NCBI GenBank assembly: GCA_903934295.1
Contig: CAIZNI010000006.1
Location: 1 to 59,295, forward strand
Origin: an uncultured beta proteobacterium
Lineage (GTDB): Bacteria; Pseudomonadota; Gammaproteobacteria; Burkholderiales; Burkholderiaceae_E
Length of the DNA: 59,295 nucleotides
Reading direction: 5' to 3'
Below, one piece after another: positions 1-9,577 of the stretch. Both the position numbers and the translations under genes were made by a program. The first letter of the stretch is position 1. Each line of letters opens with the position of its first letter. The notes under the pieces were generated by a model. The model did not search any database. It saw nothing but the letters and a program-made list of their open reading frames with translations, and had not been told where the DNA came from.

Positions 1-22
1 CAGACGTGTGCTCTTCCGATCT
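1..22 (+). other. Illumina TruSeq read-2 adapter remnant (not genomic)
   Basis: The first 22 bases (beginning CAGACGTGTG and ending CTTCCGATCT) match exactly the 3' end of the standard Illumina multiplexing read-2 adapter as I know it. Genomic sequence therefore starts at about base 23. The apparent GTG start at base 6 and the first residues read from it come from the adapter and should be discarded. Confidence 0.95.
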
Positions 23-23
23 G

Positions 24-1778
24 GCCCCGGCCCCCCCCCCGGCATCACCCCCCCTCGCCCCCGAACAGGCGTCCGGCTGGACCGACCGCCCGCTCAGCCA
101 TGCGCGCCGGGACATGGTCGCCGCCGCCAACCCGCTGGCGGTCGATGCCGGCGTGGGGGTGCTGGCGCGCGGCGGTTCGGCGATCGATGCCGCCATCGCG
201 GTGCAGATGGTGCTCAACCTGGTGGAACCGCAGTCCTCCGGGATCGGCGGGGGCGCCTTCCTGCTGCACTTTGACGGCGCGAAGCGCTCGCTGGTCACTT
301 ACGACGGGCGTGAAACCGCACCGGCCGCCGCCACCGCCGACCAGTTCCTCACCCCGACGGGCAACCCGCCGAGCCTGATGGCCGCGATCGACGGCGGCCT
401 CTCGGTGGGCACCCCGGGGCTGCTGCGAATGCTCGAGCTGGCGCATCGCCGCCACGGCCGGCTGGCCTGGTCGTCGCTGTTCAGCGACGCCATCCGGCTG
501 TCCGAGGAAGGGTTCGCGATCTCGCCGCGCCTGCACATCCAGATCCGGGCGGCAGCGGCCCGGATGAAGGCCCAGGGCGAACCGGTCGCCAGCCATTTCC
601 TCCAGCCGGACGGCAGCGCGCGCGAGGTGGGAACGCTGCTGCGCAATCCGGCGCTGGCCGACACCCTGCGCCGGGTGGCCGCCGGCGGTGCCGACGCCCT
701 GCACACCGGCGATCTCGCGCAGGCGATCGTCGAAAAGGTCCGCAGCCATCCGACCCGACCGGGACGCCTGACCCTGGCCGACCTGGCGGGCTACCAGGCG
801 CGCGAGCGGCCGGCCGTCTGCGGCCCGTACCGCGCCTACCGGATCTGCGGCATGGGCCCGCCCTCCTCGGGCGGCATCGCGGTGCTGCAGACACTGGGCG
901 TCCTGGAGCGCTTCGACCTGCGCGCAATGAAGCCCGGGACCACCGACGCGGTTCACCTGATCTCGGAAGCCTATCGGCTCACCTACGCCGATCGCGGACG
1001 GTATGTGGCCGATGCCGACTTCATCGCGGTGCCCACCGCCGGCCTGATCGACCGGGAATACCTGCGCGCGCGCGCCGGCCTGATCCGCCCGGATCGATCG
1101 ATGGGTGTGCCGGCCGCCGGGTTGCCGGCCGGCGCCCAGGCGCGCGGGCCCGACGACTCGCCCACCCAGCCCTCGACCAGCCATCTGTCGATCGTCGATG
1201 CCGCCGGCAACGCGGTGTCGATGACCACCACCATCGAGAGCGGCTTCGGCAGTCTGCAGATGGTCGGCGGATTCCTGCTGAACAACCAGCTGACCGACTT
1301 CTCGTTCACGCCCACCGACCGGCGCGGCGACCCGGTGGCCAACGCGGTGGCCGCAGGCAAGCGGCCGCGCAGTTCGATGGCGCCGACAATCGTGTTCGAC
1401 GCCGCCGGCGACGTCGAGGCGATCCTCGGGTCGCCGGGCGGCAGCGGCATCATCCACCACGTGGTGAAGACCCTCGTCGGGCTCATCGACTGGGACCTGG
1501 ACATCCAGCAGGCGATCGCCCTGCCGAACTTCGGCGCCCAGGTCAGCCCGCACACCTGGCTGGAGCGCCACACCGGCCTGACCGGACTGGCGGATGAACT
1601 GCGGGCCCGCGGCCACACGGTGCTGGTCCTGGACATCAACAGCGGCCTGCACGGCATCACCTTCAATGGCCGACGCGCCGACGGGCGAACCGGTTCGTTC
1701 GCCCGCGACCCGTCCCGCGGCGACTGGGCCGGCGGTGCCGACCCCCGGCGCGAGGGCGCCGCCCGGGGAAGCCCTTGA
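24..1778 (+). CDS. ggt: Gamma-glutamyltransferase, 5'-truncated
   Basis: Gamma-glutamyltransferase transfers or hydrolyses the gamma-glutamyl group of glutathione and related peptides, usually in the periplasm, and matures by self-cleavage in front of a threonine. The N-terminal nucleophile-type fold is clear: [10 protein letters not shown] and SSGIGGGAF near the start, then [10 protein letters not shown], whose Thr (codon 1176-1178) aligns with the catalytic Thr391 of E. coli [14 protein letters not shown] and [11 protein letters not shown] of the small subunit follow. About 585 codons remain. The true start and any signal peptide are lost because the contig begins inside the gene right after adapter sequence. 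The stop overlaps the TTG start of miaA, so the two may be translationally coupled. Family assignment is firm; substrate is inferred from the family. Confidence 0.93.
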   Translation, partial: APAPPPASPPLAPEQASGWTDRPLSHARRDMVAAANPLAVDAGVGVLARGGSAIDAAIAVQMVLNLVEPQSSGIGGGAFLLHFDGAKRSLVTYDGRETAPAAATADQFLTPTGNPPSLMAAIDGGLSVGTPGLLRMLELAHRRHGRLAWSSLFSDAIRLSEEGFAISPRLHIQIRAAAARMKAQGEPVASHFLQPDGSAREVGTLLRNPALADTLRRVAAGGADALHTGDLAQAIVEKVRSHPTRPGRLTLADLAGYQARERPAVCGPYRAYRICGMGPPSSGGIAVLQTLGVLERFDLRAMKPGTTDAVHLISEAYRLTYADRGRYVADADFIAVPTAGLIDREYLRARAGLIRPDRSMGVPAAGLPAGAQARGPDDSPTQPSTSHLSIVDAAGNAVSMTTTIESGFGSLQMVGGFLLNNQLTDFSFTPTDRRGDPVANAVAAGKRPRSSMAPTIVFDAAGDVEAILGSPGGSGIIHHVVKTLVGLIDWDLDIQQAIALPNFGAQVSPHTWLERHTGLTGLADELRARGHTVLVLDINSGLHGITFNGRRADGRTGSFARDPSRGDWAGGADPRREGAARGSP

Positions 1779-2800
1779 GCGCACTGCCCCCGGCCGAGCG
1801 ACCCTTGCCCGACCGTCCCTTGCCCGACCGTCCCTTGCCCGACAACCCCTCGGCCGACCGACCCGCCCCGGCCGGACCGGCGATCCTGCTGCTCGGCCCC
1901 ACCGCGTCGGGCAAGAGCGCCGTGGCGCTCGCGCTCGCTGCCGACCTGCCGATCGAGATCATCAGCGTCGACTCGGCCCTGGTGTACCGCGGCATGGACA
2001 TCGGTACCGCCAAGCCGACGCCCGAGGAGCAGGCGGCGGTGCCGCACCACCTGATCGACATCATCGATCCTGGCGACACCTACTCGGCGGCGCGTTTCGC
2101 CAGCGACGCGCGCGTACTGATCGCCGGGATCCGGGCCCGCGGCCGGCTGCCGCTGCTGGTCGGCGGCACGATGCTCTACGCGAAGGCCCTGATCGAGGGT
2201 CTGCACGACCTGCCGCTGGCCGACCCGCCGGTGCGCGCCCGGCTGGACGCGCAGGCCCGCGAGCTCGGCTGGCCGGCGATGCACGCGCGGCTGGCGGCGC
2301 TCGATCCGGTCACCGCGGCCCGGCTGGCGCCCGGCGATTCGCAGCGCATCCAGCGCGCGCTCGAGATCATCGAGATCACCGGCGAACCGATGTCGGCGCT
2401 GCTGGCCGCGCAGCGCCGCGCCAGCCCGGCCGACCCGGGCGAATTCATCACCCTCGCGCTGGAACCGTCGGACCGGGCGGTGCTGCACGCGCGCATCGGC
2501 GAGCGGCTGCAGCGCATGTTCGCCAGCGGCTTTCTGGACGAGGTGCGCCGGTTGCGCAGCCGCGGCGACCTGCACGCCGACCTGCCGTCGATGCGCTGCG
2601 TGGGCTACCGACAGGCCTGGGAATACCTGGAAGGCCAGTGCAACGAGGCGACCCTGCGCGAGCGCGCCGCCGCCGCCACGCGGCAACTGGCCAAGCGCCA
2701 GCTGACCTGGCTGCGCTCGATGCCGCAGCGCGAGGTGATCGACTGCCTGTCTCCGGATGCGGCTCGCCAGGTGCGAGAACGGATCGTGCGGCTCGGCTGA
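1775..2800 (+). CDS. miaA: tRNA dimethylallyltransferase MiaA
   Basis: MiaA adds a dimethylallyl group from DMAPP to N6 of A37 in tRNAs that read UNN codons. The P-loop GPTASGKS, then [20 protein letters not shown] and later [10 protein letters not shown] and [13 protein letters not shown] are family signatures. The 341-codon reading is longer than the usual ~310 residues because a proline-rich leader of about 35 residues, including three RPLPD units coded by a 15-bp tandem repeat, precedes the conserved core. The TTG at 1775 overlaps the ggt stop; other TTG codons in the repeat could also serve, so the start is uncertain. Housekeeping gene. Its stop codon is part of a 23-bp tandem repeat that runs on downstream. 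Confidence 0.94.
   Translation: MSALPPAERPLPDRPLPDRPLPDNPSADRPAPAGPAILLLGPTASGKSAVALALAADLPIEIISVDSALVYRGMDIGTAKPTPEEQAAVPHHLIDIIDPGDTYSAARFASDARVLIAGIRARGRLPLLVGGTMLYAKALIEGLHDLPLADPPVRARLDAQARELGWPAMHARLAALDPVTAARLAPGDSQRIQRALEIIEITGEPMSALLAAQRRASPADPGEFITLALEPSDRAVLHARIGERLQRMFASGFLDEVRRLRSRGDLHADLPSMRCVGYRQAWEYLEGQCNEATLRERAAAATRQLAKRQLTWLRSMPQREVIDCLSPDAARQVRERIVRLG
1802..1846 (+). repeat. 15-bp tandem repeat, three copies, in the miaA leader
   Basis: Unit CCCTTGCCCGACCGT occurs three times in direct succession, the last copy ending CAAC instead of CCGT. In the miaA frame it encodes RPLPD three times. The length is a multiple of three, so expansion keeps the frame open. It lies upstream of the conserved P-loop and is probably dispensable. 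Confidence 0.85.
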
Positions 2801-2866
2801 GCCATTGGCGCACCTTGCCCTGAACCATCCGCGCACCTTGCCCTGAGCCGTTCGCGTGCATTGACC
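2798..2866. repeat. 23-bp tandem repeat including the miaA stop codon
   Basis: Three consecutive 23-bp units (2798-2820, 2821-2843, 2844-2866) share TGA-CC at the start and a GCGCACCTTGCCC-like end; the third is more diverged. The first unit begins with the miaA stop TGA, and a fourth TGAG begins after the last. The array fills most of the miaA to CoA-transferase convergent gap. I see no hairpin in it. Confidence 0.75.
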
Positions 2867-2920
2867 TGAGTCGCGCTGTTCGAGGCAATGTTCGACGCCC
2901 AGGGCAACGCGCTTTAAGCC

Positions 2921-4072
2921 TCAGGCGGCGATGACCCCGGCCTGGCGCAGCGACTCGATCGCCGGCGCCGCCAGACCCCAATCGCGCAGCACCGACTCGG
3001 TGTCGGCACCGGCCGGCGAGGCCGGTCCGGGCTTGGCCGCGGGCGTGCCCGAGAACCGGGGCGCCGGCGCCGGCTGGATCACGCCGTCGATCTCGATGAA
3101 GGTGCCACGCGCCTGGTTGTGGGGATGCTGCGGCGCCTCGTCCCAGTCGAGCACCGGGGCGAAACAGGCATCGCTGCCCTCGAGCAGCGCGCACCACTCA
3201 TCGCGGGTGCGGGTGCGGAACACATCGGCCAGCCGGTGCTTGAGCACCGGCCAGCGCGCCGCGTCCATCTGGGCGTCGAAGGCCGGATCGTCGATGCCGC
3301 AGAGCTCGCGCAGCTTCGCGTAGAACTGCGGTTCGATCGCGCCGATCGCCACATACTTGCCGTCGGCACAGGCATAGGTGTCGTAGAAGTGGGCGCCGCC
3401 GTCCAGCAGGTTCTCGCCGCGCCGGTTGCTCCAAGTGCCGCGCGCCCGAAAGCCGTACATCATCGCGGTGAGCATCGCGGTGCCGTCGGTCATCGCAGCG
3501 TCGACCACCTGCCCCTTGCCCGACACGCTCGCCTGGTGCAGCGCGCACATCACGCCGAAGGCCAGCAGCATGCCGCCGCCGCCGAAATCGCCGATCAGGT
3601 TCAGGGGCACCACCGGCGCCTCGCCCGAGCGGCCGATCGCGTGCAGCGCGCCGCCGACCGCGATGTAGTTGATGTCGTGACCCGCGGCCTGCGACAGCGG
3701 GCCGAACTGGCCCCAGCCGGTCATCCGCCCGAACACCAGCTTCGGATTGCGCGCCAGGCAGACATCCGGACCCAGGCCCAGCCGCTCCATCACGCCGGGC
3801 CGAAAGCCCTCGATCAGCAGGTCGGCCTTTTCCACCAGCTGCAGCACCGTCTCGGCGGCACCGGGCTTGCGAAGGTCGATGGCGAGCGACCGGCGCCCGC
3901 GGGCGGTGACGTCGAAGCGCGCCTTGTCGGCGGCGGCCTTCGGATCACCGGTCTGGGGCCGGTCGATGCGGATCACCTCGGCGCCCAGATCGGCCAGGGC
4001 CATCGCGCAGAACGGCGCCGGGCCGATCCCCACCATCTCGATCACTTTCAAGCCTTGCAGCGGTCCCGCCAT
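2921..4072 (-). CDS. CaiB/BaiF family protein, alpha-methylacyl-CoA racemase-like
   Basis: Class III CoA-transferase fold enzyme most like alpha-methylacyl-CoA racemase, which epimerises 2-methyl-branched acyl-CoAs so that beta-oxidation can continue. The sequence begins [13 protein letters not shown] and continues [26 protein letters not shown], and [15 protein letters not shown] followed by [11 protein letters not shown]; the last two blocks are typical of the racemase branch. I start at the ATG at 4072, preceded by GGGAGAGA; a longer reading to 4153 adds residues with no family match. Result: 383 residues, normal length. It is divergent from the nitroreductase at 4222. Racemase rather than transferase activity is inferred from motifs, and the actual acyl-CoA is unknown. 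Confidence 0.88.
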   Translation of the reverse strand: MAGPLQGLKVIEMVGIGPAPFCAMALADLGAEVIRIDRPQTGDPKAAADKARFDVTARGRRSLAIDLRKPGAAETVLQLVEKADLLIEGFRPGVMERLGLGPDVCLARNPKLVFGRMTGWGQFGPLSQAAGHDINYIAVGGALHAIGRSGEAPVVPLNLIGDFGGGGMLLAFGVMCALHQASVSGKGQVVDAAMTDGTAMLTAMMYGFRARGTWSNRRGENLLDGGAHFYDTYACADGKYVAIGAIEPQFYAKLRELCGIDDPAFDAQMDAARWPVLKHRLADVFRTRTRDEWCALLEGSDACFAPVLDWDEAPQHPHNQARGTFIEIDGVIQPAPAPRFSGTPAAKPGPASPAGADTESVLRDWGLAAPAIESLRQAGVIAA

Positions 4073-4221
4073 TTCGTCTCTCCCGTTCGCGGCCCGTCGG
4101 CCTGTGTGAATCGCCGATGGTCGCGCCACGGGCCGGGCCCGCGCATCGTCCAAAGCGACGAAGAGCCCTCCCCCGCCTCGGGTTACAGTCGCACCCCCTG
4201 CCCTTCCCCCCGGAGAACCGA

Positions 4222-4896
4222 ATGAATGTCTATGAAGCCGTTGCCAGCCGGCGGTCGATCCGCGCCTTCCTGGACACCCCCGTCGACGGCGCCGTCATCC
4301 GCCGCGTGCTGGCGGCCGCGTCGCGCGCCGCCTCGGGTGGCAACCTGCAGCCCTGGCACATCGATGTGGTCGCCGGCGAGCCGCTGGCCGAACTGAAGAC
4401 GATCATGCGCACCCGCGTGGTCGACGCGCCCAACGGCGACGAGGTGAAGGACTACAGCGTCTATCCGAAGGACCTGGTGTCGCCCTACCGCGAGCGCCGC
4501 TTCCAGGTCGGCGAGGACATGTACGCGATCCTGAACGTGCCGCGCGACGACCGCGCCGGACGCCTGGCCTGGTTCGCACGCAATTACCAGTTCTTCGGCG
4601 CCCCGATGGCGCTGTTTTGCACCGTCGATCGCCGGATGGGGCAGCCCCAGTGGTCCGACCTGGGCATGTACCTGCAGACGGTGATGCTGCTGCTGCGCGA
4701 AGAGGGCCTGGACAGCTGCGCCCAGGAATGCTGGTCGACGTATCCGACGACCATCACCCGCTTCCTGGGGACCCCGGACGAGCGGATGCTGTTCACCGGC
4801 ATGGCGATCGGACACCGCGACGAGAGCCACGCGATCAACCAGCTGGTGACCCGTCGGGCGCCGCTGGAGGAATACGCGAGCTTCCGGGGGGCCTGA
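4222..4896 (+). CDS. Nitroreductase family flavoprotein
   Basis: FMN-dependent nitroreductase-fold oxidoreductase of 224 residues using NAD(P)H. The N terminus [18 protein letters not shown] is the classic FMN-phosphate-binding start of the family, and [11 protein letters not shown] supplies the next flavin contact. The ATG at 4222 follows a GGAGAA ribosome binding site; the upstream extension to 4117 reads through the intergenic region and is rejected. Divergently oriented from the racemase-like gene, so both may share the 149-bp promoter region. The natural substrate (nitroaromatic, quinone or enone) cannot be told from the sequence. Confidence 0.9.
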   Translation: MNVYEAVASRRSIRAFLDTPVDGAVIRRVLAAASRAASGGNLQPWHIDVVAGEPLAELKTIMRTRVVDAPNGDEVKDYSVYPKDLVSPYRERRFQVGEDMYAILNVPRDDRAGRLAWFARNYQFFGAPMALFCTVDRRMGQPQWSDLGMYLQTVMLLLREEGLDSCAQECWSTYPTTITRFLGTPDERMLFTGMAIGHRDESHAINQLVTRRAPLEEYASFRGA

Positions 4897-4949
4897 ACCC
4901 GCCCCGGGAGCCTGAACCCGCCGCGGGGGTCTGAACCGGCCCCGAGGGG
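4893..4949. repeat. 19-bp tandem repeat containing the nitroreductase stop codon
   Basis: Three 19-bp units each begin CTGAACC and continue with a GC-rich near-palindrome (4893-4911, 4912-4930, 4931-4949). The first supplies the TGA of the nitroreductase. The array fills the gap to the convergent acyl-CoA dehydrogenase. Confidence 0.8.
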
Positions 4950-4953
4950 CCGG
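4936..4953. terminator. Perfect GC palindrome between convergent genes
   Basis: CCGGCCCC-GA-GGGGCCGG is a perfect 8-bp inverted repeat lying between the stop codons of two convergent genes. It could act as a bidirectional hairpin terminator; there is no strong T-run on either side, so function is inferred from placement. Confidence 0.45.
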
Positions 4954-4964
4954 CCCGCGCGCCC

Positions 4965-6242
4965 TCAGCGCTTGTTGGCCCCCATGAACCCGAACAGGTG
5001 CCCCGCCACCTTGCGCATCTGGATCTCCTCGGAGCCCTCGGTGATGCGGTAGCGGCGGTGGTGCCGATAGATGTGCTCGAAGGGCTTGTGACGCGAGTAC
5101 CCGATGCCGCCGTGCACCTGCATCGCGCGATCGGAGGCCTCGCAGCACAGCCGGTTGGCCCAGTAGTTGCACATCGAGACCTTGTCCGACAGGCGCTTCT
5201 CGACCTCGGGCTTGGGCATCTGATCCATCTCCCAGGCGGTCTTGCGGATCAGCAGGCGCAGCATTTCGCACTGGGTGGCCAGCTCGACGAGCGGGAACTG
5301 GATCGCCTGGTTCTCGGCCAACGGGCGCCCGAAGGGCTTGCGCTGGCGGGCGTACTCGACGCTCTGGGCGACGCAGTAGCTGGCTGCGCCCAGGCTGGAG
5401 GCCGCCTGGCGGATGCGGTTCTCGTGCACGAAATGCTGGGCGATCGCCAGGCCGCGCCCCAGGGGACCGAGCAGCGTGGTCTCGGGCACCCAGACATCGG
5501 TGAAGCTGACCCGGGGGTGGTCGGTGGGCATGTTGAAGGTCCAGAGGTATTCCTCGATCTTCACGCCCGGACTGTCGGCCGGCACCAGGAAGCAGCTGAT
5601 GCCCCCGGCATCGCCATCATTGCCGCTGGTGCGCGCAAAGAGCGCGCAGTGGCTGGCGGTGTGCATCCCGGTGGTCCACATCTTCTGGCCGTTGATGCGG
5701 TAGCCGGCCACGCCGTTGCGCACCTCGGGCACCGCGCGCGATTCCATGTGGGTGGCGTCGGAGCCGTGTTCGGGCTCGGTCAGGCCGAAGGTGATGCGCA
5801 GGCGCGCCTCGAGCGTGCCGTTGATGAACTCGGCCTGCTGGGCCGGCGTGCCGAAGTCGCGGAAGATGAGCACGAACGGATAGTTGGCCACGATCGAATG
5901 CTCGTTCTGCAGGTCGTTGTGCAGACCGAGCCCCTTGGCGGCGAAATGCTCGCGGATCACCGCCATCCAGAGGTTGCTGCCGTCCTGTCCGCCGTACTCG
6001 CGCGGCAGCGCGAAGCGCAGATGGCCGGCACGATCGGCGCGCCGCTTGGCTTCGGCCAGCAGCGCCTCCCATTCGGGGCGCGGCAGACCGCCGCCATCGA
6101 AATCGGTGCGCGCCCATTCGCGGCGGTGATCGAAGAAGCGTTCGTTGTCGTCCTGGGCCTGGAGCGGCTTGATCTCGCGGTCGATGAACGCATCGAGCTC
6201 GCCGAGATAGGCCACCAGTTCAGCGGGCAGGGAAAAATCCAT
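4965..6242 (-). CDS. Acyl-CoA dehydrogenase family protein
   Basis: FAD-dependent acyl-CoA dehydrogenase of 425 residues that introduces a double bond at C2-C3 of an acyl-CoA. Visible signatures are FGLTEPEHGSDAT (flavin and substrate loop), RINGQKMWTTG, MQVHGGIGYSRHKPFEH and RITEGSEEIQMRKVAG near the C terminus. The Glu in ITEG is the position expected for the catalytic base in related long-chain members. The ATG at 6242 follows AAGGAATCAAC, which fits a ribosome binding site; the extension to 6428 runs through the EthD gene and is rejected. It starts 16 bp after the EthD-type gene, so the two form an operon. The substrate is unknown; the racemase nearby suggests branched acyl-CoAs (inference). 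Confidence 0.92.
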   Translation of the reverse strand: MDFSLPAELVAYLGELDAFIDREIKPLQAQDDNERFFDHRREWARTDFDGGGLPRPEWEALLAEAKRRADRAGHLRFALPREYGGQDGSNLWMAVIREHFAAKGLGLHNDLQNEHSIVANYPFVLIFRDFGTPAQQAEFINGTLEARLRITFGLTEPEHGSDATHMESRAVPEVRNGVAGYRINGQKMWTTGMHTASHCALFARTSGNDGDAGGISCFLVPADSPGVKIEEYLWTFNMPTDHPRVSFTDVWVPETTLLGPLGRGLAIAQHFVHENRIRQAASSLGAASYCVAQSVEYARQRKPFGRPLAENQAIQFPLVELATQCEMLRLLIRKTAWEMDQMPKPEVEKRLSDKVSMCNYWANRLCCEASDRAMQVHGGIGYSRHKPFEHIYRHHRRYRITEGSEEIQMRKVAGHLFGFMGANKR

Positions 6243-6258
6243 GTTGATTCCTTGAAGC

Positions 6259-6630
6259 TCAGGGTTGCGGGTGAATCGGGTGTTCCTGGGCGAAGAACAG
6301 CGGCGAGCGGGTGAGATCGATGAACCGGGCCTCGTCCTCGAGCAGTGCGCGGCCGGCCTCGCGGGCCGCCGGCCCCCGGGCAGCCAGGCACTGTTCGAGG
6401 CTGTCGAACCAGAGCTCGGCCACCCCATCGTAACCGGGCAGCGAGCCCCGCGAGGCGGTCATCGCCGCGAAGGCGCTCTCGGCCAGGGTGTGGCACTGCA
6501 CATAACGCCGGATGCCCAGCGCCTGGGCGTGCGAGGCCACCAGCGGGGCGTGGCGCTCGCGCCAGTAGGACTGGAACTGCTCGCGGCTGAGTTCGGCGCG
6601 GCGGTGCAGACAAAAGATGAGCTTGACCAT
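6259..6630 (-). CDS. EthD-domain small protein
   Basis: A 123-residue protein of the dimeric ferredoxin-like EthD type. It opens MVKLIFCLHRRAELSREQF, followed by YWRERHAPLV, the conserved YW-x-HxP block of the family, and GVAELWFDSLEQC. EthD-like proteins are small accessory or catalytic partners in various degradation pathways, and most have no assigned reaction. It is the first gene of the operon with the acyl-CoA dehydrogenase and is divergent from the LuxR regulator, which could control it. Function beyond the fold is unknown. Confidence 0.85.
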   Translation of the reverse strand: MVKLIFCLHRRAELSREQFQSYWRERHAPLVASHAQALGIRRYVQCHTLAESAFAAMTASRGSLPGYDGVAELWFDSLEQCLAARGPAAREAGRALLEDEARFIDLTRSPLFFAQEHPIHPQP

Positions 6631-6762
6631 GGCGGACAGTCCAGGCGGGCGAGCCGGCTATCTTGCGCCACCCCGGAGGACCGCAAATCGTCCGAAATGA
6701 CGATTCTTCCCGGCGCTGTCACCGATGGCCGAGCCGACCGGCCGACCGGGCCGCCGGATCCC

Positions 6763-6773
6763 GGACTAGAATC
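6763..6773 (+). promoter_or_regulatory. Promoter-like element with TAGAAT -10 box before the LuxR gene
   Basis: GGACTAGAATC contains TAGAAT at 6767-6772, a good sigma-70 -10 hexamer in an otherwise very GC-rich stretch, 62 bases before the chosen ATG. The identical 11-mer precedes the AI-2E permease gene at 19866. No convincing -35 hexamer is visible. Confidence 0.5.
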
Positions 6774-6834
6774 GATTTCCGAATCCACCGAGAAAGCCGG
6801 GGCGGCACGCCCGCAAGCGCGTCCGATTGCCGAC

Positions 6835-9567
6835 ATGAGCGTCCCCCTACCGCAACCGGACCCCTGGCTGACCGACCCGGCCGACACCTCAGACGCCCCG
6901 CGCTACAGCCGGGCGCTGCTGGCGGCCAAGCTCAACCCACCCACCGCCTCGAGCGCGCAGGTGCCCCGGACCGCAGTGGGCGAACTGATCGCCCAGGCCA
7001 GCGCCGCGCGAGTGGTGCTGGTGCGGGCGCCGGCCGGATTCGGCAAGACGACCGCACTGCTGCAGTCGCGTGACCGCCTCGAGGCGCGCGGCATCAGCAC
7101 CGCCTGGCTGACCCTGGACGCAGCCGACAACGATCCGTCACGATTCCTGGCCTGCCTGGCGCAGGCGGTCAGCGGCATGGCCGGGGCCGAACCGCCCGAC
7201 GAGCCCTCGGCGCTGGCGGTGGTCGAGTGCCTGGCCGGGCAGCCGCTGCCGTTTGCGCTGGTGCTCGATGATTTCGAGTGCATCCAGGAGCCGGCGGTGC
7301 TGGGTCTGGTGCGACAGATCATCGATCACCTGCCGCGCGGCGGCCAGCTGCTGATCGGCTCGCGCAGCCTGCCCAGCCTGGGCCTGGGGCGACTGCGGGC
7401 CCGCGGCCAGCTGCTCGAGATCGACACCGACCGGCTGCGGTTCTCGCTGGACGAAACCATCGAATTCCTCAGCCGGCGGCGCAAGCTGCTGCTGCCGGCC
7501 GACGACCTGTCGAAGCTGCACCGCAAGACCGAGGGCTGGGTCGCCGCGATCTGGCTGGCGTCGGTGGCCCTGGAGCGGCGCGACGCCCGCAGCGACTTCG
7601 TCGCCCGCTTCTCGGGATCCGACCAGGGACTGGCCGAATACCTGACCGACGACGTGCTCGCCGCCCAACCGCCGGCGACCCGTGAATTCCTGCTGCGCAC
7701 CAGCCTGCTGCGCCACCTGAACGCGCCCTTGTGCGATGCGCTCACCGGCCGCACCGACAGCGCCGGCATGCTCGAGCGGCTGCGCGCCGCGAACCTGTTT
7801 CTCACGCCGATCGAGGGCGAGGCCGGCGGCTACCGCTACCACAGCCTGTTCGCCGGCTTCCTGAAGGCGCAGCTCGCCCGCGAGCAGCCGGGCGAGCTCG
7901 CGCGCCTGCACCTGACCGCCTCGCACTGGTACGAGCAGGCCGGCCGGCCGGTGCCGGCGATCGATCACGCGATCGACAGCGGCGAGCACGCCCAGGCGCT
8001 GGCGCTGATGTCGCGCCACGCGGCCGCGTTCCTGTCGCAGGGCCGCATGCGCCTGCTGGCGCGCTGGTTCCGCGCGCTGCCCGAGGCGCTGCTGGCCGAG
8101 CGGCCGGCGCTCCAGGTGGTCGCGATGTGGGCCGCCTGCTTCACCCGCGGCCCCTGGGAAGCGATGGCGATGCTCGAGCGCTCCGGCTGCCCGGCCTCGC
8201 CGGTGCGCGAGATCCAGGCGCATGTGCGCGCGCTGCGCCCGGTGCTGCTGGCGATGATGGACCGGCCCGAGGAAGCCTATGCGGTCGGCCAGGAAAGCCT
8301 GCGTCACCTGCCCGGCACCGACGCCTTCGCCGAAAGCGTGCTCACCAACGCGATGGCCCATGTGGTGGCGATCATGGGCGAGCACCGCCAGGCCCACCGG
8401 CTGCTCGACGCGGCGCGCCGCGCGCAGGGGGCCAGTCCGTTCAACCGGATGTACTCCGAGTCGGTCGAAGGTCTGATCGACCTGCGCGAGGGTCGGCTGC
8501 AGCAGGCCACCGCGCGATTCCGGATCGCGGTCAACGCCACGCACTCCACCTCCTACACCCACACCAACGGCAACGCCTGGGCGGGAGTGCTGTACGCCGG
8601 CGCCCTGTATGAAGCCGACCGGCTCGACGAGACCGACCAGCTGCTCAGCGTCTACCTGCCGCTGGCCTGCGACGTCGGGCTGCCCGACCACATGATCCTG
8701 GGCCACACCATGCGCTCGCGGATCGCGTTCTGGCGCGGCGATGTCGACCAGGCCTTCCAGCAGCTCACCGAGCTGGAGTACCTGGGGCACGACCGCCAGC
8801 TGCCGCGGGTGAGCGCGAGCGCCAAGCTGGAACGCGCGCGGATGCTGGGCCTGCAGGGCAACGGGCCGGCCTGTGCCGACGAGCTCGAGCGCGCCGACGA
8901 CGAGTCGGTCTGGTCACGGGCCCGCCAGCTGCAGCTGGCCGCGCACGACATCGAGGACATCGAGATCGGTCGCTGGCGCTGGGCGATCCGCTTCGGCGAC
9001 CATCGCCAGGCGCTGGCCCAGCTGCCGCTGGCCATCGGCGCCGCGCGCGCCGGTTCGCGGCTGCGCCGCAGCCTGCGCCTGCGGGTGCTGATGGCGATGG
9101 CCCAGCACCGCGATGGCGAGGTCGCCACCGCGCGCGCGACGATGGCGACCGTGCTGCGCGACACCTGCGCCGAAGGCTTCGTGCGTCTGGTTCTCGATGA
9201 GGCCGAGCCGGCCGGCGCACTGATCCGCGCACTCGCCGCCAGCGCCGAGGAAGACGAATCGGTGCGCGCCAATCCGCTGATGGCCGTCTACCTGCAGCGC
9301 CTGGGCACGATCCTGGGACCGGGCGGCACCGGCGACCCGCCGGCCGCCGGCTCGTCCAGCGCGCTGGCGCTCGAGGCGCTGACCCGCACCGAGATCCGGG
9401 TGCTGCAGCTGCTGGCCGAGGGCTACTCGAACAGCGCGATGGCCGAAAAACTGTTCGTCTCCGACAGCACGGTGCGCACGCACCTGCGCAACATCAACAT
9501 GAAGCTCGACGCCCGCAGCCGCACCCAGGCGGTGGCCATCGGCCGGCGCCTGGGCCTCATCCAGTAG
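6835..9567 (+). CDS. MalT-like LuxR-family transcriptional regulator (large ATP-binding)
   Basis: A 910-residue LAL/MalT-type regulator. An N-terminal NTPase has Walker A APAGFGKTT near residue 71 and Walker B VLDDF near 143-147. A winged-helix segment and a long alpha-helical TPR-like middle sense the inducer. A C-terminal LuxR helix-turn-helix covers about the last 62 residues (LTRTEIRVLQLLAEGYSNSA, then VSDSTVRTHLRNIN). I start at ATG 6835, 62 bases after a TAGAAT box; a longer frame to 6265 overlaps the divergent EthD gene. Such regulators multimerise on binding ATP and an inducer and activate transcription. It lies between two catabolic groups and most plausibly controls the divergent EthD/acyl-CoA dehydrogenase operon, the downstream amidase run, or both (inference). 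The inducer is unknown. Confidence 0.9.
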   Translation: MSVPLPQPDPWLTDPADTSDAPRYSRALLAAKLNPPTASSAQVPRTAVGELIAQASAARVVLVRAPAGFGKTTALLQSRDRLEARGISTAWLTLDAADNDPSRFLACLAQAVSGMAGAEPPDEPSALAVVECLAGQPLPFALVLDDFECIQEPAVLGLVRQIIDHLPRGGQLLIGSRSLPSLGLGRLRARGQLLEIDTDRLRFSLDETIEFLSRRRKLLLPADDLSKLHRKTEGWVAAIWLASVALERRDARSDFVARFSGSDQGLAEYLTDDVLAAQPPATREFLLRTSLLRHLNAPLCDALTGRTDSAGMLERLRAANLFLTPIEGEAGGYRYHSLFAGFLKAQLAREQPGELARLHLTASHWYEQAGRPVPAIDHAIDSGEHAQALALMSRHAAAFLSQGRMRLLARWFRALPEALLAERPALQVVAMWAACFTRGPWEAMAMLERSGCPASPVREIQAHVRALRPVLLAMMDRPEEAYAVGQESLRHLPGTDAFAESVLTNAMAHVVAIMGEHRQAHRLLDAARRAQGASPFNRMYSESVEGLIDLREGRLQQATARFRIAVNATHSTSYTHTNGNAWAGVLYAGALYEADRLDETDQLLSVYLPLACDVGLPDHMILGHTMRSRIAFWRGDVDQAFQQLTELEYLGHDRQLPRVSASAKLERARMLGLQGNGPACADELERADDESVWSRARQLQLAAHDIEDIEIGRWRWAIRFGDHRQALAQLPLAIGAARAGSRLRRSLRLRVLMAMAQHRDGEVATARATMATVLRDTCAEGFVRLVLDEAEPAGALIRALAASAEEDESVRANPLMAVYLQRLGTILGPGGTGDPPAAGSSSALALEALTRTEIRVLQLLAEGYSNSAMAEKLFVSDSTVRTHLRNINMKLDARSRTQAVAIGRRLGLIQ

Positions 9568-9577
9568 GCAGACCCCC

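Noticed and set aside
983-2836. A 617-codon minus-strand open frame over ggt and miaA
   Set aside because: Antisense shadow; both plus-strand genes have intact family motifs.
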